Source: Siphonodentalium dalli (lineage: Eukaryota; Mollusca; Scaphopoda; Gadilida; Siphonodentaliidae). From it: a stretch of 64,000 nt of DNA. Positions within the stretch are counted from its first letter, which is position 1, and each line of letters starts with the position of its first letter. Positions 1 to 13,200 of this stretch are shown here, piece after piece. Below the pieces are notes generated by a model. The model saw only the letters and a program-made list of their open reading frames with translations, did no database searches and was not told the origin of the DNA. The translations under genes and the position numbers were made by a program. The stretch covers positions 115,733,195 through 115,797,194 of the forward strand of contig CP136065.1 in NCBI GenBank assembly GCA_032622095.1. Direction: 5' to 3'.

Positions 1-1117
1 TTACAGTATGATTCCAACTGTTAAACTTAAATAGTTTTTGTAAACTTAAATGTCTTATGTCAATATATATAAATATATAAATAATGGCCACTGGAAGCCA
101 TGTTTTTTTGCCCAATGACCCCAAAATGACTTGTTTCCCATCTACATGTAAATGTCAACAGCCATAATAAATTTCATAATGATCAGACCAAGGTCGACCT
201 GTAGCCCGTGCTAATGGAAATTGTTGACGGACGTCTCCATGCACGACGGATACCAACCCATGGGAATAGCTCAAACTTTACAAAGTAAAGTTGAGCTAAT
301 TATCTAATTATGGCAGCATACCATATCATTCTAATATGGTAATATGCAAGGCATATAGAATGGCCCCGGAATGATGCTAAGGGGAAGCACCTTGTGAAGA
401 TCTTGTAAATAGTCATTAACCTATATACATATATCGGTCTAACACATGGTAACAGTGTTGAAATGACTAGAGTATTTTGTAGTGGACTAGTCGGCAGCCC
501 TTAGTCGACTACTTGTCAACACTTACTATATATACAGAAAGATCAAAAACCCACAGAGGATTATCAAAGTATTTTCTTAGACATCGATGATCTGCCCATT
601 TCACAGCTGTTTTACATCATCAATTTATTAAAACATGCATAATTTACAATTATAATGAACAACATTTTGATGATGAAAACATGAGTAGAATAGAAAAGGG
701 GAAGAGGATCTAGTAGCAAGCATATATCCTCTTTTATTGAGCTATCGCCTCAAGAAAGTAGAAAGATTGTAGAAATAAAGAAAGCGCGAATGGCAAATGG
801 CCGAGTTTGAGAAACAATAGGTTTAAGAAATAATGGTATATTATGTAATTATACAGACAGGTTAGCAATATATGTGATGAAAGTGTATAAGCTTAGGAAG
901 GTAATTTAAATCTCAAGGTCTTTATGTGTTTGCTGTGGGTGAATAGTAAAATAATAGTTTAAAGTACCGGTGGTAAAATAAGCACACAATATGCCTTTAA
1001 TTATGCATGCACTATCACTAAGTTATGCTGAATATTATTAGTATTGTGCTGCATAATTCTCGCAAGCTATGAGTACTTCCATATATATATTGCAAGGACA
1101 TGATCATTTAAACTCAC
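1..1117. other. intron 20 (partial) downstream of exon w20
   Basis: Family A repeat end (about 80-299). 300-1117 is AT-rich with nothing recognised. Intron 19 (1203-1869) likewise holds no recognised element. Confidence 0.75.
80..299 (+). repeat. dispersed family A repeat, 3' end
   Basis: One unit beginning near TGGCCACTGGAAGCCATG, with ACCCCAAAATGAC and CATCTACATGTAAATGTC phrases, shared with 14811-16302. It ends in a hairpin at 267-298 (TAGCTCAAACTTTAC, loop AAA, complementary half back to GAGCTA). The 5' part is missing. Confidence 0.85.
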
Positions 1118-1202
1118 CAAGAGGTTCTTTTATAACAGTGTAGTACTCTGGGACTTCATTGGGATCAACAGGCTCCAGGAATGGCCATGCCATTTTATGA
1201 GA
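1118..1202 (-). CDS. BPTF: BPTF exon w20: start of bromodomain (last exon in window)
   Basis: 85 nt; acceptor GTTTCAG/TCTCAT, donor CCTCTTG/GTGAGT, one base left over. It encodes [21 protein letters not shown] and [15 protein letters not shown] and the P-x-YY-xVIK-P-L motif are the ZA-loop start of a bromodomain. The acetyl-lysine pocket Asn and the remaining helices are in later exons beyond position 1. Confidence 0.96.
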
Positions 1203-4200
1203 CTGAAACAATATCAATTACTTTAACTGTAATGTTTTCCACAAATCAGGGTGACTGATGGATGCAGCGAGAGCATTAATTTGCTCCCGCAATTCAGAAG
1301 ACGGGTGTAATAATGCACCAAATTATAACTGTAAGTTGTTTTTTTTCTCAAACAAAATGTCATTATGGGATAAATCTATGTCCATTTACACTTTCATATG
1401 CCAATAATTGAACTGAGAAGTGAAAGGATCTAAATAATCCTTAAAATAGTTCAATATTGTATCAACGATTACAGTCACCATAAGCATTTTGACAAGAGGG
1501 CCGAGTGCAAATTTTAGCATAAAAATGGAGGATGGGGACAGGGACAAATGCCTTATATCTGGCATTTGATATACCCATGGATCCATATGACTTTAGTAGG
1601 GTTAATGTGAACACTGTTGTACTTGGGACAGTCATTAACATTCCCATTTGATGAGACATTGTCTGACTGCAGCATTCTTTCTGCATGACGCCACATATAG
1701 GTAGAATTATGTACAAACTAGGAGATACTTTATTAGAGTCACCTTTTTGCATGAACCAGATACAGATGCTAATCTACTATTAGCTGACAAATTTTGCACA
1801 ATCCATGCATGCATGTGCTGCACATTAATCCTTCATACTTGGTTTCAGTGGGTCAGTTGAGAAACATACCTGCAAACTTTTGAAGAATCTTTTCAAGTTT
1901 TCATAATCTTTCTCTGACAAAAGTTTCTTTGAAACTGGATCGACAACATCTTTCTTCTGACAATTTGGACAGATGTATGTGTCTATAGTATCAGCTTCCA
2001 GCTGGGAAATACCAACGCAGCTTCCATGAAACCAATCCTGACATCGGTCACAACCAATATAGAATCTGAAACATCAATTCTATGTGAGCACATGCTAAAA
2101 AGAATTATTTTTGGTACCTGGACAAAGATTTTTAGGAGAAATAATTCAAAATAGATGCGAAATTAGAATAGTATTTTCATCAGTATATATATAATTTAGT
2201 ATTATGTTACATAAAAATGGGGTAATTAGTGACTGCAATAAGGGAAGATTTAATTATTTTTTTTTTTTACTGTTTTGAAGCAAATATGCCAGATGAGTTT
2301 TTATTATGGAAGACTAATGTTAAAGATTATAAGGTAAGTTGATTATATCTCACTTCTCACTTTCTTTCAGAGACTTATTTTTTAAATGCAAAATGTGGCT
2401 GAAAATTTCATATTTGTCAATACTTTATCTGCCATGGATGAGATAGAGGAAATATAGAGCAGTTGACTTAGCTACAGTAAATGAAGTGTATCAGGTAAGA
2501 TTATGTTAGATATCTTGATCATATCAGTAGTAAGTTTCTTCTTTAAAAAAATTTTTCTTCTATTTTTAGGTAAATTTTGATACTAGGAAGAAACATAAAC
2601 AGGATGACATAATTAATCTCTAGATGTTGTTAGAAATGATATTTTTAAAAATATAATATATATTTCCTTAAAGAAAGCCTGAACACTGAACTATATGGAT
2701 AGATGTCCTGCGTTTGTAAAACCATAGTAGAAAAGGGGTTAACTTTTTTGTGGTCGTCTACGGTACCTCACGGTCTTTAGTGGCTTGCTCGTATTAGTCA
2801 CGCATGCGCAGTCCCCATATAACCGACTTAATTCGCCAGTTTATTTTCAACTCAATCAGGAGATTGGCGAGTTGCGGGGTTGGGAATGGCACCGCCATGG
2901 GAGGGCCCTATGATAGTACAGTGTTCAGGCTTTCTTTAAGGAAATATATATTATATTTTTAAAAATATCATATTTCGGCTAAAGGAAGCCGTTCACACTG
3001 AACTATATGGATTAGAATGCAAGCCCAGGAGGAGGCACGAGCAATAAAGTTAATAGCCAAATTTTGGAGGGAATGCACTCTTCTAAAACAGATTGTACCT
3101 AAATATGAACTCTTTAATGAATCTGTTATGATTAGGTACGTGAAATAACTCATATAATTAGAGTGCTATATTGCCCAAACATGTACCTCCCCCCTTGTTT
3201 TTGGAAGCAACATCCCAGGTGGTGCCATTCAATTCAGAATTGCGAGCGAACCGAGCAATTCTCTGTTCTTCATCCGTCAGTTCTAAGAATCCAGCCGATT
3301 CGAGATTCGAGGAGACTAACTCCCTCTCCGCCTTAGCGACATAACGACCTGCACAGGAGGAGGCCCACTCCAAAGATGGCAAGACAACCAACATTAAGAG
3401 TTTAACTAACTGCTGTTCACCAATGCAAATGGCAGATAACCTGATGCCCAATCTATGGCACAGGTATCAAATGGAGAGCCCATTAGCCCAAATGGGTTAT
3501 ACAACTATAAGCGAGTCAAGCCATCGGATCAGAGGGAGCCCCCACCATCGCATGCTGCAGGTGGTCATGCCCAAGCTAATATCCTGGCCAAGCTGGAGGG
3601 TGGGGAGAGGTCATTTTTCTCCGATCCCTTCACGGAGGAGTGGCAGGCAAGGCCGTGTCGTCATTTCGTTCTGCGATCGTGACCAGGGGGACTCGGCGCT
3701 TTACCTCATGGGTACGGCCCCTGCCCTACGCTTAAGCTGCCTAAGGCCATCCAGCCGGTGTCGATACGTACGCACGCGATTTTTGGCAGCTTTAGCGCCC
3801 AGAACCGCTAGCGTCTGGTGGGGGCCAAATGGCCTGGAGGTCCCAAGTACCCCTGCAGCTCCACCAGACGTATCCCCACGAATTGGTTAAACCGTCGAGA
3901 CGTATTTACCGGAGGAGCGTGAACTGGTCCTGCCCTTAGAACAGTTATCACACGTTCACATGTCCCTGAGGTACCTATGTATCACAATATACACATTGCG
4001 TATATATATATATAAAATGATATAATATATATATCCGGGGGATATACATATTAAGTTTTCCTCATGAGACCATATCAGATCTAATGGGCGGAGCCAGATC
4101 ACAGCTCCCTGTCATGATCCAACGTATCACTAAATATAGATATACAACCCCACAGAGAACATGTCTCATGTCTCTGAGGTACCTATGTATCACCGTTTTA

Positions 4201-7200
4201 CAAGATATCATTGCAGAAACCCGGTGACACAAATCTTTCGCATATATAGATATATAAAATGATATAATAGATATATCATGGTGATATATAAGTCATCATG
4301 AGATCATGTCAGAAGACCCTACTAAAGCTGCGCCCAACAATCCAATGGTCGGAGCCAGAGCAGAGATCCCTGGCACAATCCAATGTATCATTAAAGATAT
4401 ATATATAGCCCCTCAGAGAACATGGCCGAACACCGCAGGTGACCAGAGCATCCGATGAGAAAGCAAACCGCTACTCTCAGGTGCCAAAACAATAGTGTCG
4501 GTACGAGTATTAATTTTGGAGAAATTTCCCAACGAGCACCATCCTTTGGAATGGAGACAGACAGCAAAATGTGCAATCACAAGTATTATGTCCAGCCTAA
4601 ATCCACACACATTACTATTATTAGGCCATCACGACCACTAGGCACCTGAGAGCAGTCCGCGTTCCCAGCGGAATACCCACCGCGATCCGATTCTAAGATA
4701 TGAAGGTGCGCCTTCTACAACCGAAATCAGTTCAAATGATGTAACATGTAGTCAGATGATGAACACAGGTAAATTTTCACGGTCACCATACGGAATATTC
4801 AGGTCCGAGCCTCTGCCCCCCCAAACATGCAGCAGAACGACCTAGGTGTGTGATAGGCCGGTTAGTGTGAAGCATGCAGCAAACTAGGGGAAGACCCGCT
4901 CTAAAAATGGCTCCCCTAGAAAGGAAAGGAAAGAAATTATCATTCTCCTAGTAAAGGATACACATACCTTTATAATGTTGTTTTATTTTAATTTGAAGAG
5001 CCAAGATAGAGAGGAACTCCCCCGACCTAAGTGGTCCCGCTTATGGCATGTTTAAGGAAGAGAGGACAGCATAGACCGAAATGCGCAGTTGGCAGCATGG
5101 CTTCAGGCCCTTATGATCGGGCATCTGTGCCATGTGGATGGGATGCCACTCGAACGGGGTGGCCCCCTGCCTGCGTCTTAGGAAAGGTCGGTAATGCTGG
5201 TCAATGAGCTTCCTCGAAAGCTTAGCTGGACAGCGCAAACGTCTTTGCCTGTTTTATTGTCTATGTGCCAGATAATCAAATTGATATGGGCAATAGAAGT
5301 ATGAAGAGCCATGCTGATGGCCTCTTGTCGGAAAGGCTATTGGCAGTGGTCGTGGGACACATGGCAATATAAATGCTTTCCATGTAAATATGCTTCATTC
5401 GTGTGTGAAGTATATTCGCCATATCAACGGTATGAAAGGTCGGGACACGTATATATTTTAAAATTCATTGAGACACCAACTAGTCCATGAATACCTTCAA
5501 AATACCTACCATGCCCTTTATGAACAATACATGCTGTATTGGATGTACAGCCTGTTCTTGTACCAAGCTCACATTTGATATGGTTACTTGTCATAAATAA
5601 TGTCTCCCCCCACACTTCCTCGTCTTGGAATACCACTGCTATTATATCGTTATTCATTGGGGAGCGTCATCCAGGCCACGGTCGCTTTCCAGTTATTGCC
5701 AGTGGACCAGTTACCTGGAGGGGTCAAGTCACCACGACTATAAATACCTGTCAGGCTGGAATCATTCACATAATTGAATCAAGAAGGGGAAAGGTTGTTC
5801 AAACCAAAGTATCTTCAAATATATTTTTAGATAGTGAAACCATGAGTAAACACCGTCAGAGTGACGATAAGCCTCTTGCCTTACTCTAGAGAATGCAAAC
5901 CGGAGCACCCATGATTTGTAATTTTTGTGTCCCAATTAGAGCCATATCCAGAATCGTAGTAATCCAGACCCCCCCTGCTTCTTTTCAGTAAACCTACACA
6001 GGAAGGAAAGCAATTATGTTTGTATTCCGGAAGGAGACACCATTTTGTCGAAGATACAACCCAGCAATTTTGAAAGGATGGGTTAATCTTTGGATACAAT
6101 TCAGAATAACTAAAATCTGAAATTATAGTGAAACTGTCATCACGATTAATTTTAGTGTCATGCTTGCAATCATTAAATGCTAGCAGTTATAAATTTTGAC
6201 AGTGAAGTTGAAGCACTGTACGAGAATCGAATCATGTACTCAACAGAAATCTGACTCCTGTCAGATGTCAATCCCTGTCTGAAATTAATGACACTAACTA
6301 ATCATAGTACGACAACAGTCATTATTTTTCTGATATTGATAAACTGTAGTCTGATAAATTCAAGCGTCGACCAACACATCTAAATCATAGGAGACATGTG
6401 TGACAGTATTAAAACAGAAAACACAAAGTATTTTGTGAAAGCATGTTGTTTAGATGAGATCTAGCGACTCCAGTAGTGTTCTCTAACATGCACACACCTA
6501 GGTGTGTACATGTGCAGCGTAGTGCACCCACGACAACATACCTGAACAAGTGTTGTAATGGGGAAAATCGGCATTTGCATTCGGATTTTATTCAGTAATC
6601 TCAAATGGGACTTGTTAGCCTGACAAACTTGGTATCGGACCGAGTTCTGATTTCTGTCAGAATACCCTGACCAGGGTGCAATCCCCGGTCCGCTAGCACA
6701 TGGCTGAGATTGTTACATTGAAGGTGATGCTCCGTTACGAGAATCAAACCCATGAACATAATTATAACACTTGTCCAATATCAATCTCTGTCAATATATT
6801 AAAGTAATAATGACACTACTGTTTTTACATTGAATTGATAAACCCAGATGTAAATTGTAATCAACTTTTAAGTTCAGATGTGACCAACACATCTGGACAG
6901 TTGTATTGAGCCATAAAACAACAAAATATTATGAGAAAGAATGTAGTTCATAACATTATGATAAATAGCGTCAGTAGCGATGGTAATTATTGCTAAATAA
7001 ATGTCCACGCGTAAATAAATTCCCACGAAATTAGGAGACTTCGGTAAAAAACACGTGGCATTTTTTATATCTGACAAAATATATCATACCTTATAGGTTC
7101 TATAATAATTACATAGATGAATTGTTCACAATAGTCTATGCGCCTCGTAAGGCCTTGAAATGGCGGCTGATTATGGCGAAATGTCGATTTTCAGATTCAA

Positions 7201-10200
7201 AAAGTTTTAAGTCCGACGCCTATTCGAAAACACGGAACAATTGTATGTTTGAAGCGAAACGGTCCGTGAATTCGAAACAATAATTCTAAAAACTAACGCG
7301 TAGGCGACCAGTAATTATTGTATCGATAAATTGAATTTGTTGTCTAGTTGTTAAACGACAAATTCGGAACAATACTCCCTTATGACTTCTCTCTGTGGTA
7401 GCAGAAAATAAACTGGCAAATTAAGTCGGTTATATGGGGACTGCGCATGCGTGACTAATACGAGCAAGCCACTAAAGACCGTGAGGTACCGTAGACGACC
7501 ACAAAAAAGTTAACCCCTTTTCTACTATGGTTTTACAAACGCAGGACATCTATCCATATAGTTCAGTGTGAACGGCTTCCTTTAGCGGAAATATGGAATT
7601 TCATACTGTGGGCAGAAGAAAATTGTAATATACACGCACCAAGAAACACCAACCAGACATACAGTAAAATGAAGACGTGTGAGTCCCGGGAGACTGATGG
7701 CGATTGGGACTGACTTTAGAGGTGGAGCAAAAGTCAGTGAAACATGATGAGAGGACTATACTGATGATAGTAAAAGAATCTGAAAACAAGGGTTGCGCAT
7801 CAAAGATGGCTTAAACCCATATTTGAACTCAATCAAGATATTGTTGTGAAAGATCCATATTCCCAATATGAATGGAATAGGTTGACGTTTGTACATAGTA
7901 TTGCGCTTACCATCATAAAATTGCTAAAAATAGTCAAACTAAGGGCAGCAACTCAGGTATAATCGGACAAACCTGGTTTTCGAAATTGATCGAGAACTTG
8001 TTGTGAAAGGTCCACAATTAAAAAATGAAGGTGTCAATAACACTGAAGCTCGACTTGGAGAGGTGTTAATGTCAAATGTTACAGTTAATGGAGCGATAAG
8101 GAATGCGGAAAGTTAGAATGTCTATGTAATACTAGATGTCAACATCGACCATGTTTTATTAAACAAAATTAAAAAAAATTGATGGCTCACATCTTATGGT
8201 CACCAAAACCAGAGGTCAACCCGAAGAGCCATATGAATTTTGGGATCAATTGGATGAAAAATGTTGGCTGTAGGGTATGACAAATTATTTAGTGATGCAA
8301 AGAGTAAAATCCAAGATGGATGCAGCCTGTAGGGCATGTCAAAATATTTAGTCATGCAAAGAGTAAAACACAGATGGGCAATTTCGAATAATCTGCTGAA
8401 GTTTGTGGCATTGATGACAGGTGATTGGAAATCAAATATATATCCGGACCTTTACAAAACAACTCTTATTAAATGAATTACTTTCCCTTTATTTTTTTTG
8501 GGCACCAAAACTGGGTCTGTTTTACAGACCCTACCGACCAAGTGGAAACCCTTTCTTTTTGTGCCCTGAATTTCAGTTCCAGGTGCACAATTTCAAAATC
8601 AAAGGACTGAGCTTATGTGCCATAAGCTTATAAATGTGCCATAAGTTTAGATTGAAGCAATGTTTTACTTACAGGCTGTCATCATAAGGAGTCCTACAAA
8701 GGCAGTATAATTCTTCAGATGTATTCTCTTGCTGCTTCTTACATTCAATACAAATGTAGGAATCAATTATCTTGGCTTGGTCCTCTGATATGTTAACGCA
8801 ATTACCATGAAACCAATTTGAGCACAGGTCACAGCCGATGTAGAACCTGAAAAAAGTTATCCATAGTTTCAACTGTGTATGTTAACTTGGGCTAAAATTA
8901 TATGACAATCATTGAGGGGGTTGACTAATTTACAGATACATAGTTTAAATCAAAGTGACCTAGAAATCCATTATACCCCTCGTAGAAACATAATAGAATA
9001 AGACTTTAAACACTGAATCTTGCCTCATGCATGTTATGCAAGATAACCTGTATGTACACCCACCATTTTCAAAATGACAGACAACCTTATTCAGAGCTAC
9101 AACTTAATGAATTTAAGATATTTGGAACATACTACAAACTTGAGAGTACGAAGTTGATATATTAAGTTTGACAAGAAGTACTTGCAAAAAAAAAACCCAC
9201 TGCATTAATATCTATCTTACTATATCAACTAGGGTCTACACTGTGTCCACTATCTGAAAGCATGACTGTCTGCAAGAAAATAAATCAGAAAGTCTTAGTA
9301 GTTTTTTGATAGCCATTTGCAGCACTATTTTTTTGGAGGAAAAATCACAAAAAAACAACATAATGTCTGAAAAGATGAATCAGTATTGAGTGTTTGTGTC
9401 TGTCAGATTATTGCAAATGTGGTTGACTAATATTCATGTTGTTTTATGTTGTTTTGGTCCTTCACACGACAAACAAAATAGTTCTAAAAATTGCCACCAA
9501 AAAAACTAAAATATGCTATGAATTTTTTTGTATTTATTGTCTCGCAGATATTCATGATTTCAGATAATAGACCCGAGTACACCCTAGTTGGGATAGTAAG
9601 CTAGATAATGCAGTGGTTTTTTGCAAATACTTCCTGTCAAACTCTCTATAGTGACCTATATGACATATTGTTTTTTTTTTTAAACCACCTTTTTTTTACA
9701 TAATTCAAACATATCTCTCACATGTTGTTATAATACTAAAGCTTACCTTGGTTATGAAGGATAATGATTTTTTGCGTCAAATTGATAGTTAGAAATGAGA
9801 TATTTTTTTGAAAATTTACGAATAGTGAGTGAGCCTTCTTAATCCTGTGCAACATTTCATGATATTTAATCTCATCAAGCTTGGTTACAATTAGTTCATA
9901 ATAGACCAACACCCTGTCCACCCCTCCTCCCAATGTTTTACTCAGGAACAAAACAGTGCAAATCATTGGTTTCTGTGCACTAACAAATGCTGTAAATCCC
10001 AAACCTACTTCAAGTATGAACTCAATATACTTACTTAGCTTCATCATATGGCTGCTTACAGACACAATAAAGACGACCTTTCTTTGACCCTTTAACAATT
10101 GTTGCACCGCCTGTGGAGATAATTTTTCCTTTCTTTTTGCGTTCTTTGATTGTTTCCACAATAGGCGGTGGGATGGTGAAGGCAGGAGTCATCGGTGTTG

Positions 10201-13200
10201 AAGAGGGATCGAGTTTGATTTTTTTTGGGTGAGATGGTGGAGGTAGTGGAGGGATAGTCTGCATGTTTGATTGCTGCGGATGTAATGGCTGCTTCTGGTG
10301 TTTTATTTCCGCTATCTGTGCCTGAAAACAGACCCATATCTGTTTACATTGTTATCAAATAACATTGGAATTCTCCCATCTTACCAAAATAAAAAATAAA
10401 AAACAAGTGCATGCACAGAGTATCCCCCATAAATGTGGTTTTCTGCTGAGGTTTATTAATTTTCTGATGTGACTAAATTAAGTTCCCACGGCAACTCAAT
10501 TGTGAAGTTTTATGAAAACTTCGGACAGTTGTCAAATGACCCACTGTAGTAGGGCCTTGTGCATTGACAACGGTTGCATTGATCTTTGCCGACGATTCAC
10601 TGTCATTGAATGTATAAAAATCTGTGCCAGAATTTTCTTCAGAATGAAAATAAAGAGCGTTTCTGCAAAAGATTTTATGAACCTAATATTTCAAATACGT
10701 TCAATACCGTAGTTACCGTAAGACAAAGCCGCTGGCAGCATGCCAGTGGACCTTTGATGAAACTTCAAAGGGAATATCAAGGAGAAAGTGACATGTAATC
10801 ATGTTCACTCAAACAAGAGTTACGATGTAGGAAATAATGTCGATTGCAACATAGTCCTTGCGTCCTATTTCTGAATAATGCTGATGTAATTCGGGTGCAC
10901 CCTGGTGCACCTGGCGTTTGAGATATACAGACGTGCGCAGAAATAACGGAGATTAACAATTTCCCATTCAAGGGTTTTACTCACTCACTTTGTGGCAATA
11001 TACGTAAACAATACTTTATGGATATATATATAACAAAATAAAATGATGCATGGTTTATACATCCATTGAATAAAGCGTCCACATGGTTTGTTTATGTGTA
11101 TTTGCAATAGACCGGATATGGATGATTAGAATTGTGCTAAATTAATCGGCTTTCCGGGAAACAGGGCACCAGTCTGAGTGCACCGCTTCCCTTAGACGTT
11201 AAGAAAAAGACTTTTGAAATAAAATAAATAACTAATTTTTTTAATCGTTAAGTACCGAATTCTACTATTGAAAACATAAATTCCAACACACTATGTTCGG
11301 GTTCACTACGCTATCAACCATTACTTATTGATACAGTGCTTAAATAGGTACATATTGCACGTTTCGACTTGACTGTGGTGTTTGTCCCTTCAATACGCCG
11401 AAATGTATTTATGAAACTCGGCATGTATGGATTAGAGTTATGTCCCGTAGCTCGGGTATGTTACAAATTGGGAATCTGTTTGGAGTATGTGCAGAATACA
11501 CCCAGATGTCAAACCGAGTAATGCCGAATATCTTTCGGTAGGCATCGGGGGGTCTTCAAAATCGAAGATCAGATAAATTGCTGGCATACCGTGGAATTAT
11601 GGAGGAAATTGTAAAATGTCGCACATTTCCAGTTTCTGGCGCTCGCAGTTAATTTTCACTGGGCAATGGATTTGCCACATATGGATTGAGAATATTAGTT
11701 TTATTTAATATGCTCATTTGTCCATATAATAGCCACTCGAATAAAACATGGGAATAATTTAATTTACTAATTCTCTGGGATGATTGACAGGTTTATGTCG
11801 ACGTGACGGCATGCGCGGGAACGATGCATCGGTATTTTGATGTTCCATTAAAATCTGCGTTAGATCGTTGAAACAGTGGGGTTAAATATAAATGTGATTC
11901 GTCATAATGACCACAAAGCCAATGTTATGTACAAATTTAAATTTCCGTTAATTAAAAATACTAAACATCGTATATTTCTACTATAAAATACTTGTTTTAA
12001 ACTTGAAAAAAAAGACGATACAAACCAGAAATCTAACCCCGGTGTACATGCCGTTCGGCCGCAGTGTACTTGCCGTTCGGGACACAACAGTTTAATTCTA
12101 TCTGAGATAAATTGATTTCACCATTGAGCATCACTGTATTTTATTAATAGATAAGAATGACGGCTTTTGTTGTCAATTTGGATACATTTGTAAAAATTAC
12201 TACTTTGAGCTAGATTATTCTCCATTTCTATTTTATCACCCTGTCGGAGTGTTTCAAATCACTTTAAGACTAATTTAGAGGACAATTAATTGTGTTCATA
12301 CAATGTTTTGTCATAAGAACATTGTATTTAGCGGACAGTTATGATTGTTTACAAAACATTTTGCCATGTATGTGCGCCGTCTCGTCAAGGAAGTCCTTGT
12401 ATTCCCGCGCACAAGGATTAAAAAATTGAAGTGATAATGAAAGTCAAGATATAATTCAATATGATTTTTTTTTATAAATACGAAAAAAAAAACCCAAATA
12501 ACCGTCCGGGCGAGTTATCTCCCGTCTAGTTGCTCCGTTCCGATTGTGGACACATGCATTCGAATGCTGGTAGCTGGTGATGTATTATTACCAGTACATT
12601 TATCTGGATGCGAAGAGTGATAGTCATAGCACTGGCTTACAAACATGACGTTATGACGTCGTAAGTCCATCGGTCGATCATCGGTTATTTTGAACGTCGC
12701 CATCGGTCAAATGGTGTACGCCATTGGTCGAACCATCGGTTGTTTTTCATCGGTCGACCGATGATTTAACCGATGTACATCGGGTATCGCTCGGTATCGT
12801 TTTTTGCATTTCGACACGATCCCTTAGGTCTCCCATAGCAGTTGAGGCTTCAGCAGAATGAGGTTCCCAGAGGGTAAATTTGGTGATGCTAGCCTGCTGT
12901 GCGAGATAGCATCACCAAATTCACCCTCTGGGGACCTCATTCTGCAAATGACAGACACACTACCAGGGTTCCTGCAAGCAAAGACTGATCAAATTTAAGG
13001 CTATTCAAGGCCGTTTTGAGACATTTTTCAGCTATTTTCAAGGCCCTTTGATACCCAAATTCAAGGATTTTCAAGGCCTTGAAAATAAATTAATCAGTAT
13101 TCTATCTCACATTGCCATGTTAGTAATTATTAACATTACTCAGGTTGGGTACTATAATACCTGGTACTTTTCCCAGATTATTATACTCACACAATTCAAT

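Larger units (their letters stand above)
2970..7594. mobile_element. 4.6-kb DNA-transposon-like element bounded by about 42-bp TIRs
   Basis: The left end (2970-3012) and right end (7552-7594) are inverted copies over about 42 bases with one mismatch, containing GGAAGCCGTTCACACTGAAC. It starts directly where the MITE 2638-2969 ends. The inside holds a GC-richer block (3550-3900), a two-unit repeat (3960-4425) and degenerate duplications (6150-6480 with 6690-6960). Open stretches on the minus strand (3158-3451, 5424-5657, 5881-6099) read like protein, but no transposase motif could be recognised. It could be a decayed autonomous element or a non-autonomous one that picked up foreign DNA. No clear target duplication. 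Confidence 0.7.
2066..8672. other. intron 18 (6.6 kb)
   Basis: A MITE (2638-2969) abutting a 4.6-kb TIR element (2970-7594), then family E (7780-8029) and family A (8030-8400) repeats. 2066-2637 and 8400-8672 hold nothing recognised. Confidence 0.8.

Noticed and set aside
3423-3890. Plus-strand 155-codon open frame, considered as a DIRS/Crypton or gag-like gene
   Set aside because: No recognisable motif; both strands are open in this GC-richer block, and the TIRs argue for a DNA transposon rather than DIRS.
6640-6720. tRNA-like T-arm phrase (GGTGCAATCCCCGGTCC) suggesting a tRNA or SINE head
   Set aside because: No matching acceptor stem, D-arm or A-box could be found around it.
10035-10161. 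The 141-codon frame 9736-10161 as a separate gene
   Set aside because: It overlaps exon w17 in a different frame and runs into the intron; the PHD frame has homology and splice support.
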